6,054 nt of DNA from Actinomycetota bacterium. GTDB taxonomy: Bacteria; Actinomycetota; Actinomycetes; UBA12327. Within the stretch, counting starts at the first letter, position 1, and each line of letters starts with the position of its first letter. A program made the translations under genes and the position numbers. The stretch is taken from contig DPWC01000125.1 in the NCBI GenBank assembly GCA_003529305.1, positions 1 to 6,054 on the forward strand. Reading direction: 5' to 3'. The notes beneath the pieces were generated by a model. The model did no database searches. It saw only the letters and a program-made list of their open reading frames with translations, and was not told the origin of the DNA. This document shows positions 1 to 6,054 of this stretch, in pieces.

Positions 1-498
1 GGCCTAGTGGCCATCACGCCGGGGTGCGCTTTCGTCGCGCCGTGGGCGGCAGTGATCATCGGGCTACTGGCGGGCGTCGTGTGTGCGTTTGCGGTGTCGC
101 TGAAGTTTCGAGTCGGGATTGATGACTCCTTGGATGTTGTCGGCGTGCACCTAGTCGGTGGACTGGTGGGCACTTTGGCGATTGGCCTGCTGGCGACCAA
201 GGCGGTCAATTCTGCGGGCCGAGACGGTCTGCTCTATGGCGGAGGTTGGGAACTTCTACGGCTCCAAGCCACGGGCGCCTTCACGGTGTTGGCGTATTCG
301 TTCGTTGTCACTTTCGTCATCGGGTGGGTGCTGAACAAGGTGATGAAGCTGCGTATCGACCCTGAAGCTGAAATCGATGGCATTGACCTCGACCAACACT
401 TGGAGACGGCCTTCGAATTCGGCGGGGCCAGCGGCGCTCTTGGGCGTCGACTGGAGCGCACACCTGTGCGCGTTGGCATCGATGGAGACGGTGACTGA
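1..498 (+). CDS. amt: Ammonium transporter (Amt), C-terminal part, 5' truncated by window edge
   Basis: The reading frame is open from base 1 to the TGA at 496-498, giving 165 residues of an Amt/Mep/Rh-family membrane channel that passes ammonium across the cytoplasmic membrane as a trimer. What is visible corresponds to roughly the last third of the family. It begins at the GLxxITP motif, followed by hydrophobic segments, the DVVGVH motif and the LLYGGG motif. The His codon at 148-150 is the second pore histidine (E. coli AmtB His318). The cytoplasmic tail GIDLDQHLETAFEF matches the conserved region that docks PII, and is followed by about 26 variable residues ending in an acidic GDGD. The copy is about 67% identical (hand count over 82 residues) to the complete Amt downstream. 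The ATG at 7 is internal, not the start. The first pore histidine lies outside the window. Family assignment is firm. Confidence 0.95.
   Translation, partial: GLVAITPGCAFVAPWAAVIIGLLAGVVCAFAVSLKFRVGIDDSLDVVGVHLVGGLVGTLAIGLLATKAVNSAGRDGLLYGGGWELLRLQATGAFTVLAYSFVVTFVIGWVLNKVMKLRIDPEAEIDGIDLDQHLETAFEFGGASGALGRRLERTPVRVGIDGDGD
490..494 (+). promoter_or_regulatory. Probable ribosome binding site of the second amt
   Basis: GGTGA matches the 3' part of the extended Shine-Dalgarno consensus and sits 8 nt before ATG 503. It lies within the last codons of the upstream amt. A second purine stretch, GGAGA at 484-488, is 14 nt from ATG 503 and only 2 nt from GTG 491, so it fits neither start well. This spacing argument is the main reason for choosing 503. 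It is moderate evidence only. Confidence 0.45.
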
Positions 499-502
499 GC
501 TG

Positions 503-1813
503 ATGAGAATTGATGCGGGCGATACCAGTTGGCTGTTGGTGTGTACCGCCTTGGTGTTTGTCATGGTGCCCGGCTTGGCGTTGTTTTACGGCGCGTTAGT
601 CCGCGCGAAGTCGACCTTGAACATGATGTTGATGACCTTCGTCGCTGCAGGTTTAACTGCAGTGGTCTGGACCGGTTATGCATGGTCCGTGGCATTTGGT
701 CATGGCGGCCGGCTCTGGGGTGGTGTGTCGCAGGCCGGGCTCTCTGGTGTGGTGACTCAAGGCACCACCAATGGCGTGACCTATCCGGTGCCGCTGATTG
801 CCTTCGTCATGTTCCAACTGATGTTCGCCATCATCACCGTCGCTCTGATCTCCGGGGCGGTGGCAGATCGGGTCCGCTTCTCAGCCTGGTGCGCCTTTGT
901 GGTGGCATGGGTGAGCCTGGTGTACGCACCGGTGGCGCATTGGGTTTTCGACTTCGGCGGTGCCGATGGTTCTGGTGCGGGCTGGCTCGCACAGCGCGGA
1001 CTTCTCGACTTCGCCGGTGGCACGGTGGTGGAGATCAACTCGGGGGCAGCGGGTCTGGCGTTGGCATTGGTGGTGGGCCGACGAGTGGGCTGGCCGCAGC
1101 AGCCGATGAAGCCACACAGCATGCCGCTGGCATTGGTGGGGGCAGGTTTGCTTTGGTTCGGCTGGTTCGGGTTCAACGCGGGATCAGCCTTACAGGCCAA
1201 TGTGCTGGCAGCTACTGCTCTGGCTAACACCATGCTGGCCGGAGCTGCTGGCTTGCTTGCTTGGTTGGTGGTGGAGCGAGTTCGTGATTCGCACCCCACG
1301 ACATTGGGCGGAGCATCAGGGGCCATCGCCGGACTTGTTGGCATCACCCCGTCGTGTGGATTTGTCGAGCCGTGGGCGGCTCTGGTCATTGGGGCACTCG
1401 CGGGGACGGTGTGTGCCTTCGCCGTGAGGTGGAAGTACCGATGGCGTATCGATGAATCGTTGGATGTGTTCGGAGTTCACTTGGTAGCCGGTGTTATCGG
1501 GTGTTTGAGTCTTGGGTTTCTGGCGACCACCACGGTTAATGCGAGCGGTCGAAACGGACTGCTCTATGGCGGCGGCACAGGAGTGCTGGGGACGCAGTTA
1601 CTGGCCGTGGTGGTTGTTCTTGGTTATTCCTTCGTCATCACTTTGGTGCTCGCCAAGGTGATTGATGGGGTGATGGGGTTGCGCATTGACACCGAGGCAG
1701 AGGTCACGGGAATCGACCTTGATCAGCATTTGGAGTCCGCCTACGACTTGTCTTCTGCCAACAGTGGTGTACTGGGCCAGCATTCGGCTGCCCACCGATC
1801 GGAGGTCAACTGA
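503..1813 (+). CDS. amt: Ammonium transporter (Amt) with Glu at the first twin-His position
   Basis: This is a complete Amt channel of 436 residues from the chosen ATG, normal for the family, and about eleven membrane helices are expected. Pore landmarks are visible. The Phe gate equivalents are F108 (FQLMF) and F224 (WFGFNAGS), the structural Asp is D169 (LDFAGG), and the second pore His is H326 (DVFGVH). The residue aligned with AmtB His168, eight after D169, is Glu177 (VVEIN; GAG at 1031-1033). The W148 equivalent is Phe (AHWVF). The tail GIDLDQHLESAYD is the PII-docking region. ATG 503 is preferred because GGTGA lies 8 nt upstream and MRIDAGDTSW is a normal short N-terminus. GTG 491 or ATG 482, overlapping the previous gene, are alternatives; the further extension to 377 is not Amt-like. 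The stop overlaps the PII start by one base, so the genes are probably coupled. Confidence 0.95.
   Translation: MRIDAGDTSWLLVCTALVFVMVPGLALFYGALVRAKSTLNMMLMTFVAAGLTAVVWTGYAWSVAFGHGGRLWGGVSQAGLSGVVTQGTTNGVTYPVPLIAFVMFQLMFAIITVALISGAVADRVRFSAWCAFVVAWVSLVYAPVAHWVFDFGGADGSGAGWLAQRGLLDFAGGTVVEINSGAAGLALALVVGRRVGWPQQPMKPHSMPLALVGAGLLWFGWFGFNAGSALQANVLAATALANTMLAGAAGLLAWLVVERVRDSHPTTLGGASGAIAGLVGITPSCGFVEPWAALVIGALAGTVCAFAVRWKYRWRIDESLDVFGVHLVAGVIGCLSLGFLATTTVNASGRNGLLYGGGTGVLGTQLLAVVVVLGYSFVITLVLAKVIDGVMGLRIDTEAEVTGIDLDQHLESAYDLSSANSGVLGQHSAAHRSEVN
1801..1806 (+). promoter_or_regulatory. Ribosome binding site of the PII gene
   Basis: GGAGGT is a near-perfect Shine-Dalgarno sequence with a 6-nt spacer to ATG 1813. 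It lies inside the last codons of the second amt. Together with the TGATG stop/start overlap it fixes the PII start and implies translational coupling with the transporter. Confidence 0.85.
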
Positions 1814-2151
1814 TGAGGCTCATCACAGCAATCATCAAGCCGTTCAAGCTGGACGATGTCAAGACGGCCCTGGAGGACATCGGTATCAGTGGCATGACGG
1901 TCAGTGAAGCCAGTGGCTTCGGCCGACAGAAGGGGCACACGGAGGTGTATCGGGGGGCGGAGTACACCGTCGACCTCGTTCCCAAGGTGCGCCTCGAGGT
2001 TGTTGTCGATGACGCCGATGTCGAGTCGGTGCTTGATGCGATCGTCAAGGCCGCGCAGACCGGCCGCATCGGTGACGGCAAAGTGTGGTCAGTGCCCGTG
2101 GAGACGATCGTGCGCGTGCGCACAGGAGAGCGCGGCGTTGACGCCGTCTGA
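1813..2151 (+). CDS. glnK: Nitrogen regulatory protein PII (GlnK/GlnB type)
   Basis: This is a 112-residue PII protein, the usual length. It is a soluble trimer that binds ATP or ADP and 2-oxoglutarate and controls partners such as Amt. The sequence carries the PII signature around the T-loop (YRGAEYTVD, residues 46-54) with Tyr51, the residue modified by GlnD. Arg38, Gln39 and Lys58 are in their ligand-binding places. The B-loop is TGRIGDGK (83-90), and the C-terminal nucleotide-binding residues Arg101 and Arg103 are present. No key residue is missing. It lies directly after amt (1-nt overlap) and overlaps glnD by 14 nt, so it is very probably co-expressed with both. In studied actinobacteria (Streptomyces, Corynebacterium) Tyr51 is adenylylated rather than uridylylated; the same is inferred here. 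The name glnK is used because of the amt linkage; glnB is equally possible from sequence alone. Confidence 0.97.
   Translation: MRLITAIIKPFKLDDVKTALEDIGISGMTVSEASGFGRQKGHTEVYRGAEYTVDLVPKVRLEVVVDDADVESVLDAIVKAAQTGRIGDGKVWSVPVETIVRVRTGERGVDAV
2124..2128 (+). promoter_or_regulatory. Ribosome binding site that supports a TTG start for glnD
   Basis: AGGAG lies in the 3' end of the PII gene, with a 9-nt spacer to TTG 2138, which is in the glnD frame. No ATG is available in that frame between the conserved nucleotidyltransferase region and the PII gene body. The alternative GTG at 2171 has only GAGG at 2165-2168, 2 nt away, which is too close to work well. Confidence 0.7.
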
Positions 2152-4522
2152 GTCTTCCGGCTCTGAGGCGGTGGCTTCATGGAATGACCCATCGCACTTT
2201 CGGCAACAGCGTGATGCGCTCTGGCGCGGTGCGCCGGGTGAACAGCGCAGGCGGAACTATGCGGATTTCATCGACGAATGGCTGCGGCAACTTTTCGAAC
2301 CACTAGGCGTGACCAACGGCGTGGCGCTGGTGGCGGTGGGCGGTCATGGTCGACGCGAACTCGCCCCAGGGAGCGACCTCGATCTCGTGCTCATCGGTCC
2401 CACAGCGAACACGCGTTCGCTCGCCGATCGCCTGTGGTACCCCATTTGGGATAGCGGGCTGGGTCTGGACCACAGTGTTCGAACTCTTGACGAGGTTGTG
2501 CGCATCGCCGATACGGATATTCGTGCTGCCACAGGCCTGCTGGACGCCCGATGGATCGCCGGTGACACCGCGATCCATGAGCAGGTACGCAGTCGCGTGC
2601 TGGCTAACTGGCGCGCCAATTCTGGGGAACGCCTTCGGGCGCTCCGCGAACTGGAGCATGCGCGACGCGACAGATTTGGCGAAGCATCCAGCCTGCTTGA
2701 GCCCGATGTGAAGGAGTCCATCGGCGGCTTGCGTGACTGCACTGTCATCCGCGCTATTGCAGCAACCTGGACGGCCGATGTCGATTACTCGGCTGTGCTG
2801 CGTGCCAAGAGTTTTCTGCTTGATGTTCGTGACGAATTGCATCTGACATCTGGTCGGGCCTCGGACCGGTTGGTTCTTCAAGAACAGGCGGCGATTGCTG
2901 AGCGCTTGGGGTTGGGCACTGCTGATGACCTCTTGCGTGCTGTGTGTCTGGCGGCCCGCTCCATCGCCCATGCAACGGACACGGCGTGGCATTCGGTGGA
3001 GCGCGCAACAGTGTCGGCGCCACGGCGGTTGTGGTCCAACAGGCGATCGGCTAAGCAGTCGCGACGCCCTCTGGCCGAAGGCGTCGTAGCCGCTGATGGC
3101 GAGGTTCAGCTGGCGCGGTCGGCCGATCTTGACGATCCCGTTATTGCCTTGCGGGCCGCTGCCGCTGCAGCGCAACAAGGACTGCGATTGGCACCGGCGA
3201 CACTTCAGCGGCTGTCACTGGCCCCGACAAATCTTCCGCTTCCGTGGCCGCGAGATGCACGAGAGGAATTCGTCTCCTTGCTCGGAGCAGGGCCGGCAGC
3301 CCTGCCGATCTGGGAAGACCTTGACCAAAGTGGTCTGTGGTCCTCGTGGATCCCAGGCTGGGAGCGATTGCGGGCATTGCCTCAACACAGTCCGGTGCAC
3401 CGCTTCACCGTGGATCGCCACCTTGTAGAGGCCGCAGTGCAAGCGGCCGCCCTCACGCGAAGGGTTCATCGCCCTGACCTCTTGCTGGTCGGAGCTCTAC
3501 TTCACGATGTGGGCAAGGGCTTGCCCGGTGACCACACCGAACACGGCGTCGCGCTGGTGCAGCAACTTGCCGTGGACCTGGGGTTCGGACCGGCTGATGT
3601 GTCGGTCCTCGTCGATCTGTGTCGGCTGCACCTGCTGCTTCCGGAGACGGCGACCAGACGAGACTTAGACGATCCGGCCACGGTGACATCGGCTGTGGCT
3701 CGACTGCGTGAATTCTCCGTGGTCAGTGGCGCCATTGATGCCCATGAACTCCTTGATCTGCTCACAGCGTTGACCGAAGCCGACGCTCGCGCCACCGGGC
3801 CCGCAGCCTGGACGGAATGGCGGGCTGGGCTTATCCGGGATCTGTCCGACCGCATGGCCGCGCAGTTGCGCGGTGAGCAACCTGAAGCGATGGCCGGACC
3901 ATCGCAGGAGGAACAAGAACTCCTCGATCGCGGGGTAGGGCCTGGGGGTATCGAAGTAGTGGTGCAGCAGCGCGGCCCAGTGTGGCGCGTTGTCGTGGTG
4001 GCACACGATCGAACGGGCCTGATGGCCGATGTCGCCGGTGTGCTGAGCCTGCATCGCCTCGCGGTTCGGGCAGCTACTTTGCATTCATCTGCCGACCAGG
4101 CATTACAGGTGTGGACCGTACAACCGGTATTCGGTGAGCCGCCCGAGGCGAGTCGTTTGCGGGAAGACTTGCTACGAGTTCAGGCCGGGACTTTGGATCT
4201 TCATGGGCGACTGGCTGCTCGTGAAGAGTCCTATTCAACGAGTGTGGCGCAGACTGCGCCGCCGGTTGTTGATGTGGTGCAGGGGGCTTCGGATCGCGCC
4301 ACGGTGGTGGAGGTGCGCTCCCACGATCGACCAGCCCTGCTGCACACCATCGGTTGGGTCTTGGCTGAACGCGGCGCAAACATTCGTGCTGCTCGAGTGG
4401 CGACGATGGGCTCGGAGGCGGTCGATTCGTTCTATCTGACCGATGCCCAGGGTCAGCCCCTAGGACCAGTGAGCACTCAGCAGACCGTGGAAGCAATCAC
4501 TTTGGCCCTCGTCTCGCGCTGA
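2138..4522 (+). CDS. glnD: PII nucleotidyltransferase / nucleotide-removing enzyme GlnD
   Basis: This 794-residue cytoplasmic enzyme modifies PII at its T-loop tyrosine when glutamine is low and removes the group when glutamine is high. Domains in order: a nucleotidyltransferase domain with GGHGRREL (from G68) and the metal-binding SDLDL (D80, D82); the family motif LEPDVKESIGGLRD (187-200); an HD phosphohydrolase domain with HD 456-457 in LLHDVGKG and a following DH pair 465-466; and two C-terminal ACT domains (about 616-690 and 721-790), the likely glutamine sensors. All catalytic motifs appear intact. The length fits actinobacterial GlnD and is shorter than the E. coli protein. The start is taken as TTG 2138 because AGGAG precedes it by 9 nt, which gives a 14-nt overlap with the PII gene; GTG 2171 is the alternative (783 residues). 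The frame is open further upstream, but that part only shadows the PII gene. Adenylylation rather than uridylylation is inferred from actinobacterial precedent. Confidence 0.95.
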   Translation: MTPSESSGSEAVASWNDPSHFRQQRDALWRGAPGEQRRRNYADFIDEWLRQLFEPLGVTNGVALVAVGGHGRRELAPGSDLDLVLIGPTANTRSLADRLWYPIWDSGLGLDHSVRTLDEVVRIADTDIRAATGLLDARWIAGDTAIHEQVRSRVLANWRANSGERLRALRELEHARRDRFGEASSLLEPDVKESIGGLRDCTVIRAIAATWTADVDYSAVLRAKSFLLDVRDELHLTSGRASDRLVLQEQAAIAERLGLGTADDLLRAVCLAARSIAHATDTAWHSVERATVSAPRRLWSNRRSAKQSRRPLAEGVVAADGEVQLARSADLDDPVIALRAAAAAAQQGLRLAPATLQRLSLAPTNLPLPWPRDAREEFVSLLGAGPAALPIWEDLDQSGLWSSWIPGWERLRALPQHSPVHRFTVDRHLVEAAVQAAALTRRVHRPDLLLVGALLHDVGKGLPGDHTEHGVALVQQLAVDLGFGPADVSVLVDLCRLHLLLPETATRRDLDDPATVTSAVARLREFSVVSGAIDAHELLDLLTALTEADARATGPAAWTEWRAGLIRDLSDRMAAQLRGEQPEAMAGPSQEEQELLDRGVGPGGIEVVVQQRGPVWRVVVVAHDRTGLMADVAGVLSLHRLAVRAATLHSSADQALQVWTVQPVFGEPPEASRLREDLLRVQAGTLDLHGRLAAREESYSTSVAQTAPPVVDVVQGASDRATVVEVRSHDRPALLHTIGWVLAERGANIRAARVATMGSEAVDSFYLTDAQGQPLGPVSTQQTVEAITLALVSR

Positions 4523-4578
4523 AGTGCGACAAGATAACCCAGTGCGTTCGCTGGGAGCGTGCAGAAGGGCGATGGGTC
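4523..4578 (+). other. Intergenic gap glnD-SDR with a small hairpin
   Basis: The 56-nt gap contains an inverted repeat at 4538-4555: CCCAGTG and CGCTGGG around a CGTT loop, a 7-bp stem including one G-U pair. No T-run follows, so it is not a standard intrinsic terminator. It could be chance in GC-rich DNA, a transcript-stability hairpin, or a weak stop. I could not identify a promoter here. GAAGGG at 4564-4569, 9 nt before ATG 4579, is the probable ribosome binding site of the next gene. Confidence 0.4.
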
Positions 4579-5346
4579 ATGGATCTGGGACTGGCAGGCC
4601 GTAAAGCGATCGTCACCGGTGGTGGCCGAGGAATCGGGCGCTGGATTACCCGCACCTTGTTGGAAGAAGGCTGCACGGTGTCGATCTGCGGGCGCAGTCA
4701 GGAGAGCATCGACGCCGCTGTTGCCGAGTTCTCCCCGCTGGGCACCATCCATGGCGCCAGCGTTGATGTCACCGATGCGGCGGCTTTTGAAGCATGGGTC
4801 AATTCCTCTGCCGAACAGATGGGTGGCCTTGACCTGCTCGTGCTCAACGCAGCGATTCAACCCAGTGGCGATGACGACGCTACCTGGGAATTGACCTTCC
4901 AGTCTGATGTGATGCAAGCAGTTCGCGGTATCCGCGCTGCGCGGTCACACCTTGCGGCATCGGATGCTGGAGCTGTCGTTCTGATCAGCAGCACCACGGC
5001 ATTAAGTCCGACCACTGGTCCAGGTCAGACCGCCTATGGCACCGTCAAAGCAGCGTTAATGAGTTACGGCACCAAGATGGCGGCCATCTTGGGCGCCGAC
5101 GGTATTCGTGTGAACACCGTGATTCCTGGCGTCATCGTCTGGGAGGGCTCAACCTTTGATCTGATGCGTGATGCCATGCCCGGCATGATTGAGCGCATTG
5201 CCTCCACCTCGTACCTGAATCGCGTGGGCGACCCCCAGGAGATCGCCAATACGGTGGCTTTTTTGGGCAGTCCGCGGGCGTCCTACATCACAGGAACCTC
5301 GTTACGCGTTGACGGCGGCATCGTGAAGTCGGTGGACTTCTCGTAG
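4579..5346 (+). CDS. Short-chain dehydrogenase/reductase (SDR), substrate unknown
   Basis: This 255-residue classical SDR, a soluble Rossmann-fold NAD(P)-dependent oxidoreductase, is of typical length. The nucleotide-binding motif TGGGRGIG is at residues 13-20. Arg39 after the second strand (CGRS) hints at NADP(H) preference. D63-V64 is the usual adenine-contacting pair and NAA is at 90-92. The catalytic pair Tyr153/Lys157 sits in YGTVK, with SS at 137-138. PG at 183-184 and the C-terminal YITGTSLRVDGG are FabG-like. Two details differ from the common pattern. The tetrad Asn position (seven after W103) is Asp110, as in some SDR subfamilies, and the Ser138-Tyr153 spacing is two residues longer than usual. 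GAAGGG 9 nt upstream supports the ATG. No substrate or pathway can be assigned, and automatic labels such as 3-oxoacyl-ACP reductase would be over-calls. It sits between glnD and ffh with 56- and 84-nt gaps, possibly read through from glnD. Confidence 0.92.
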   Translation: MDLGLAGRKAIVTGGGRGIGRWITRTLLEEGCTVSICGRSQESIDAAVAEFSPLGTIHGASVDVTDAAAFEAWVNSSAEQMGGLDLLVLNAAIQPSGDDDATWELTFQSDVMQAVRGIRAARSHLAASDAGAVVLISSTTALSPTTGPGQTAYGTVKAALMSYGTKMAAILGADGIRVNTVIPGVIVWEGSTFDLMRDAMPGMIERIASTSYLNRVGDPQEIANTVAFLGSPRASYITGTSLRVDGGIVKSVDFS

Positions 5347-5430
5347 GTTGGCGTGGTGGGTGGACCCACAAGTCCCGTGCGAATCGTCGTGCCGGATCCG
5401 TGCATGAGTCAGGGGTAGGAGCGCTGTCAG
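5347..5430 (+). other. Intergenic gap SDR-ffh
   Basis: The 84-nt gap holds a short inverted repeat, GTGGG TGGA CCCAC (5356-5369), with a 5-bp stem and no T-run, too weak to call a terminator. No convincing -35/-10 pair was seen, although an ffh promoter could lie here. The only well-supported element is the ffh ribosome binding site near the end. Confidence 0.4.
5417..5421 (+). promoter_or_regulatory. Ribosome binding site supporting a GTG start for ffh
   Basis: AGGAG sits 9 nt before GTG 5431, at the codon where the conserved Ffh N-terminus (M/V)FGSLQDRL begins. The combination of spacing and protein homology makes this start well supported. Confidence 0.85.
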
Positions 5431-6054
5431 GTGTTCGGCTCGCTGCAGGATCGCCTCGCTGAGACCTTCAAAGGACTGCGTGGCAAAGGCCGACTCAGTG
5501 CCAACGATGTTGAGGAAGTCTGCCGCGATCTGCGGATCGCGTTGCTGGAGGCCGATGTCGCCCTCCCGGTTGTGCGAACTTTCGTCGCCCGGGTCAAGGA
5601 GCGCGCCATTGGCACAGAGGTGTCGAAGGCGCTCAATCCGGCCCAGCAAGTGCTCAAGATTGTTGATGAGGAACTTACGACGATTTTGGGTGGCCAGTCG
5701 CGGCGACTAACTCTGGCCAAAACGCCACCAACGGTCATCATGCTCGCGGGACTTCAGGGCGCAGGCAAGACCACACTGGCGGGCAAGCTGGCGCACTGGC
5801 TGCGTGGTCAAGGGCATCAACCCGTCTTGGTGGCTGCCGATTTGCAGCGACCCGGTGCCGTTGAGCAGTTAACCGTTGCTGGTCAGCAGGCCGGCGTGGC
5901 GGTGTTTGCTCCGGAACCGGGCGATGGCGTAGGGGATCCCGTGACGGTCGCCCGATCAGCGATGGACTTCGCGCGGACGAAGATGCACGACATCGTCATC
6001 GTTGACACTGCGGGCCGCTTGGGTGTGGACGAGGAAATGTTGAGCCAAGCTCGG
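5431..6054 (+). CDS. ffh: Signal recognition particle GTPase Ffh, N-terminal 208 residues, cut by window edge
   Basis: The frame from GTG 5431 is open to the last base (208 codons; the full family is about 450-550 residues). Ffh binds the SRP RNA and signal sequences of nascent chains, and pairs with FtsY to deliver ribosomes to the membrane translocon. The N domain is residues 1 to about 98, including the conserved ALLEADV (37-43) and LNPAQQV (68-74). The G domain follows, with the P-loop GLQGAGKTT (107-115), the DLQRPGA motif (137-143) and the G3 motif DTAGR (192-196). The DLQRP form and the overall N domain match actinobacterial Ffh as I remember it, and differ from FtsY, which carries an acidic N-terminal extension. 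The rest of the G domain and the M domain lie beyond the window. The upstream AGGAG and the conserved MF start make the GTG assignment strong. Confidence 0.96.
   Translation, partial: MFGSLQDRLAETFKGLRGKGRLSANDVEEVCRDLRIALLEADVALPVVRTFVARVKERAIGTEVSKALNPAQQVLKIVDEELTTILGGQSRRLTLAKTPPTVIMLAGLQGAGKTTLAGKLAHWLRGQGHQPVLVAADLQRPGAVEQLTVAGQQAGVAVFAPEPGDGVGDPVTVARSAMDFARTKMHDIVIVDTAGRLGVDEEMLSQAR

Larger units (their letters stand above)
1..1760 (+). repeat. Tandem duplication of amt, offset 1330 bases
   Basis: The visible part of the first amt aligns with the 3' third of the second at a constant offset of 1330. For example 1-50 aligns with 1331-1380 (38 of 50 bases equal by hand count, with 41-50 and 1371-1380 identical), and the 14-mer CTGCTCTATGGCGG occurs at 229-242 and 1559-1572. 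The period equals about one amt gene, so the pair arose by gene duplication, or by acquisition of a related copy, and has since diverged. It is not a recent perfect repeat. Confidence 0.75.

Noticed and set aside
377..502. Extension of the second amt frame upstream to ATG 377 (478 residues)
   Set aside because: The extra residues are a shadow of the first amt's C-terminal tail in another frame and resemble no Amt N-terminus. The first membrane helix begins shortly after 503.
781..1389. 202-residue open frame on the minus strand opposite amt
   Set aside because: It is antisense to strongly supported coding sequence, of Pro/Thr/Ala/Ser-rich composition typical of high-GC shadow frames, with no recognisable motif.
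1904..2137. Extension of the glnD frame upstream to ATG 1904 (872 residues)
   Set aside because: This part lies almost wholly within the PII gene in another frame, is Arg/Cys/Ser-rich and shows no GlnD homology. It is an out-of-frame shadow.
2303..3178. 291-residue open frame on the minus strand opposite glnD
   Set aside because: It is fully antisense to the conserved nucleotidyltransferase region of glnD and no domain is visible. Long antisense frames are common in GC-rich DNA.
3141..3182. Alanine-rich run in GlnD (AAAAAAQQ) as a repeat or expansion
   Set aside because: It is a short helix-like stretch with mixed GCx codons, common in high-GC proteins and not a DNA repeat.
4501..4538. TTTGGC ... 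GATAAC as a promoter for the SDR
   Set aside because: The two hexamers are about 26 bases apart, too far for a sigma-70-type promoter, and both match poorly.
4538..4555. Hairpin after glnD as an intrinsic terminator
   Set aside because: The stem is only 7 bp with one G-U pair and no T-run follows; too weak to call a terminator.
5356..5369. Hairpin GTGGG-TGGA-CCCAC after the SDR as a terminator
   Set aside because: A 5-bp stem with no following T-run is expected by chance in GC-rich sequence.
5480..5710. 76-residue + strand open frame starting at ATG 5480
   Set aside because: It lies inside ffh in another frame. The true frame, from GTG 5431, has clear Ffh motifs.

Overview
The window reads as a high-GC actinobacterial (Actinomycetota) chromosome segment. 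The evidence is the gene order amt - PII - glnD - ffh, which I recall from Mycobacterium and Streptomyces, the close match of the Ffh N-terminus to mycobacterial Ffh, and the use of GTG and TTG starts with good Shine-Dalgarno sequences. Genus and species cannot be read from the sequence. All genes lie on the + strand. No RNA gene, mobile element, CRISPR array or convincing terminator or promoter was found, and no gap between genes exceeds 84 bases.

Layout: (1) 1-498 is the 3' part of an ammonium transporter gene whose 5' part lies outside the window. (2) 503-1813 is a second, complete amt. It is a tandem paralogue of the first, with the two copies lining up at an offset of 1330 bases. (3) 1813-2151 is a PII signal protein (GlnK/GlnB type); its ATG overlaps the stop of the second amt by one base. 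(4) 2138-4522 is glnD, the PII nucleotidyltransferase. It most likely starts at a TTG inside the end of the PII gene. (5) 4579-5346 is a short-chain dehydrogenase/reductase (SDR) of unknown substrate. (6) 5431 to the right edge is the first 208 codons of ffh, the SRP GTPase, starting at GTG.

Genes 1-4 form a compact, translationally coupled nitrogen-control unit. The Amt trimers admit ammonium, PII senses ATP/ADP and 2-oxoglutarate and can plug Amt, and GlnD modifies or de-modifies PII at Tyr51 according to glutamine level. In studied actinobacteria the modification is adenylylation. The SDR has no evident link to this pathway and looks like an insertion between glnD and ffh. Ffh belongs to co-translational protein targeting and is a conserved neighbour rather than a partner.

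The most interesting point is in the complete Amt. The first histidine of the pore twin-His motif (E. coli AmtB His168) is replaced by glutamate, as in fungal Mep1/Mep3-type transporters, while the second histidine is kept. Otherwise this is an ordinary housekeeping and nitrogen-regulation locus. I see no evidence of a previously undescribed multi-gene system.
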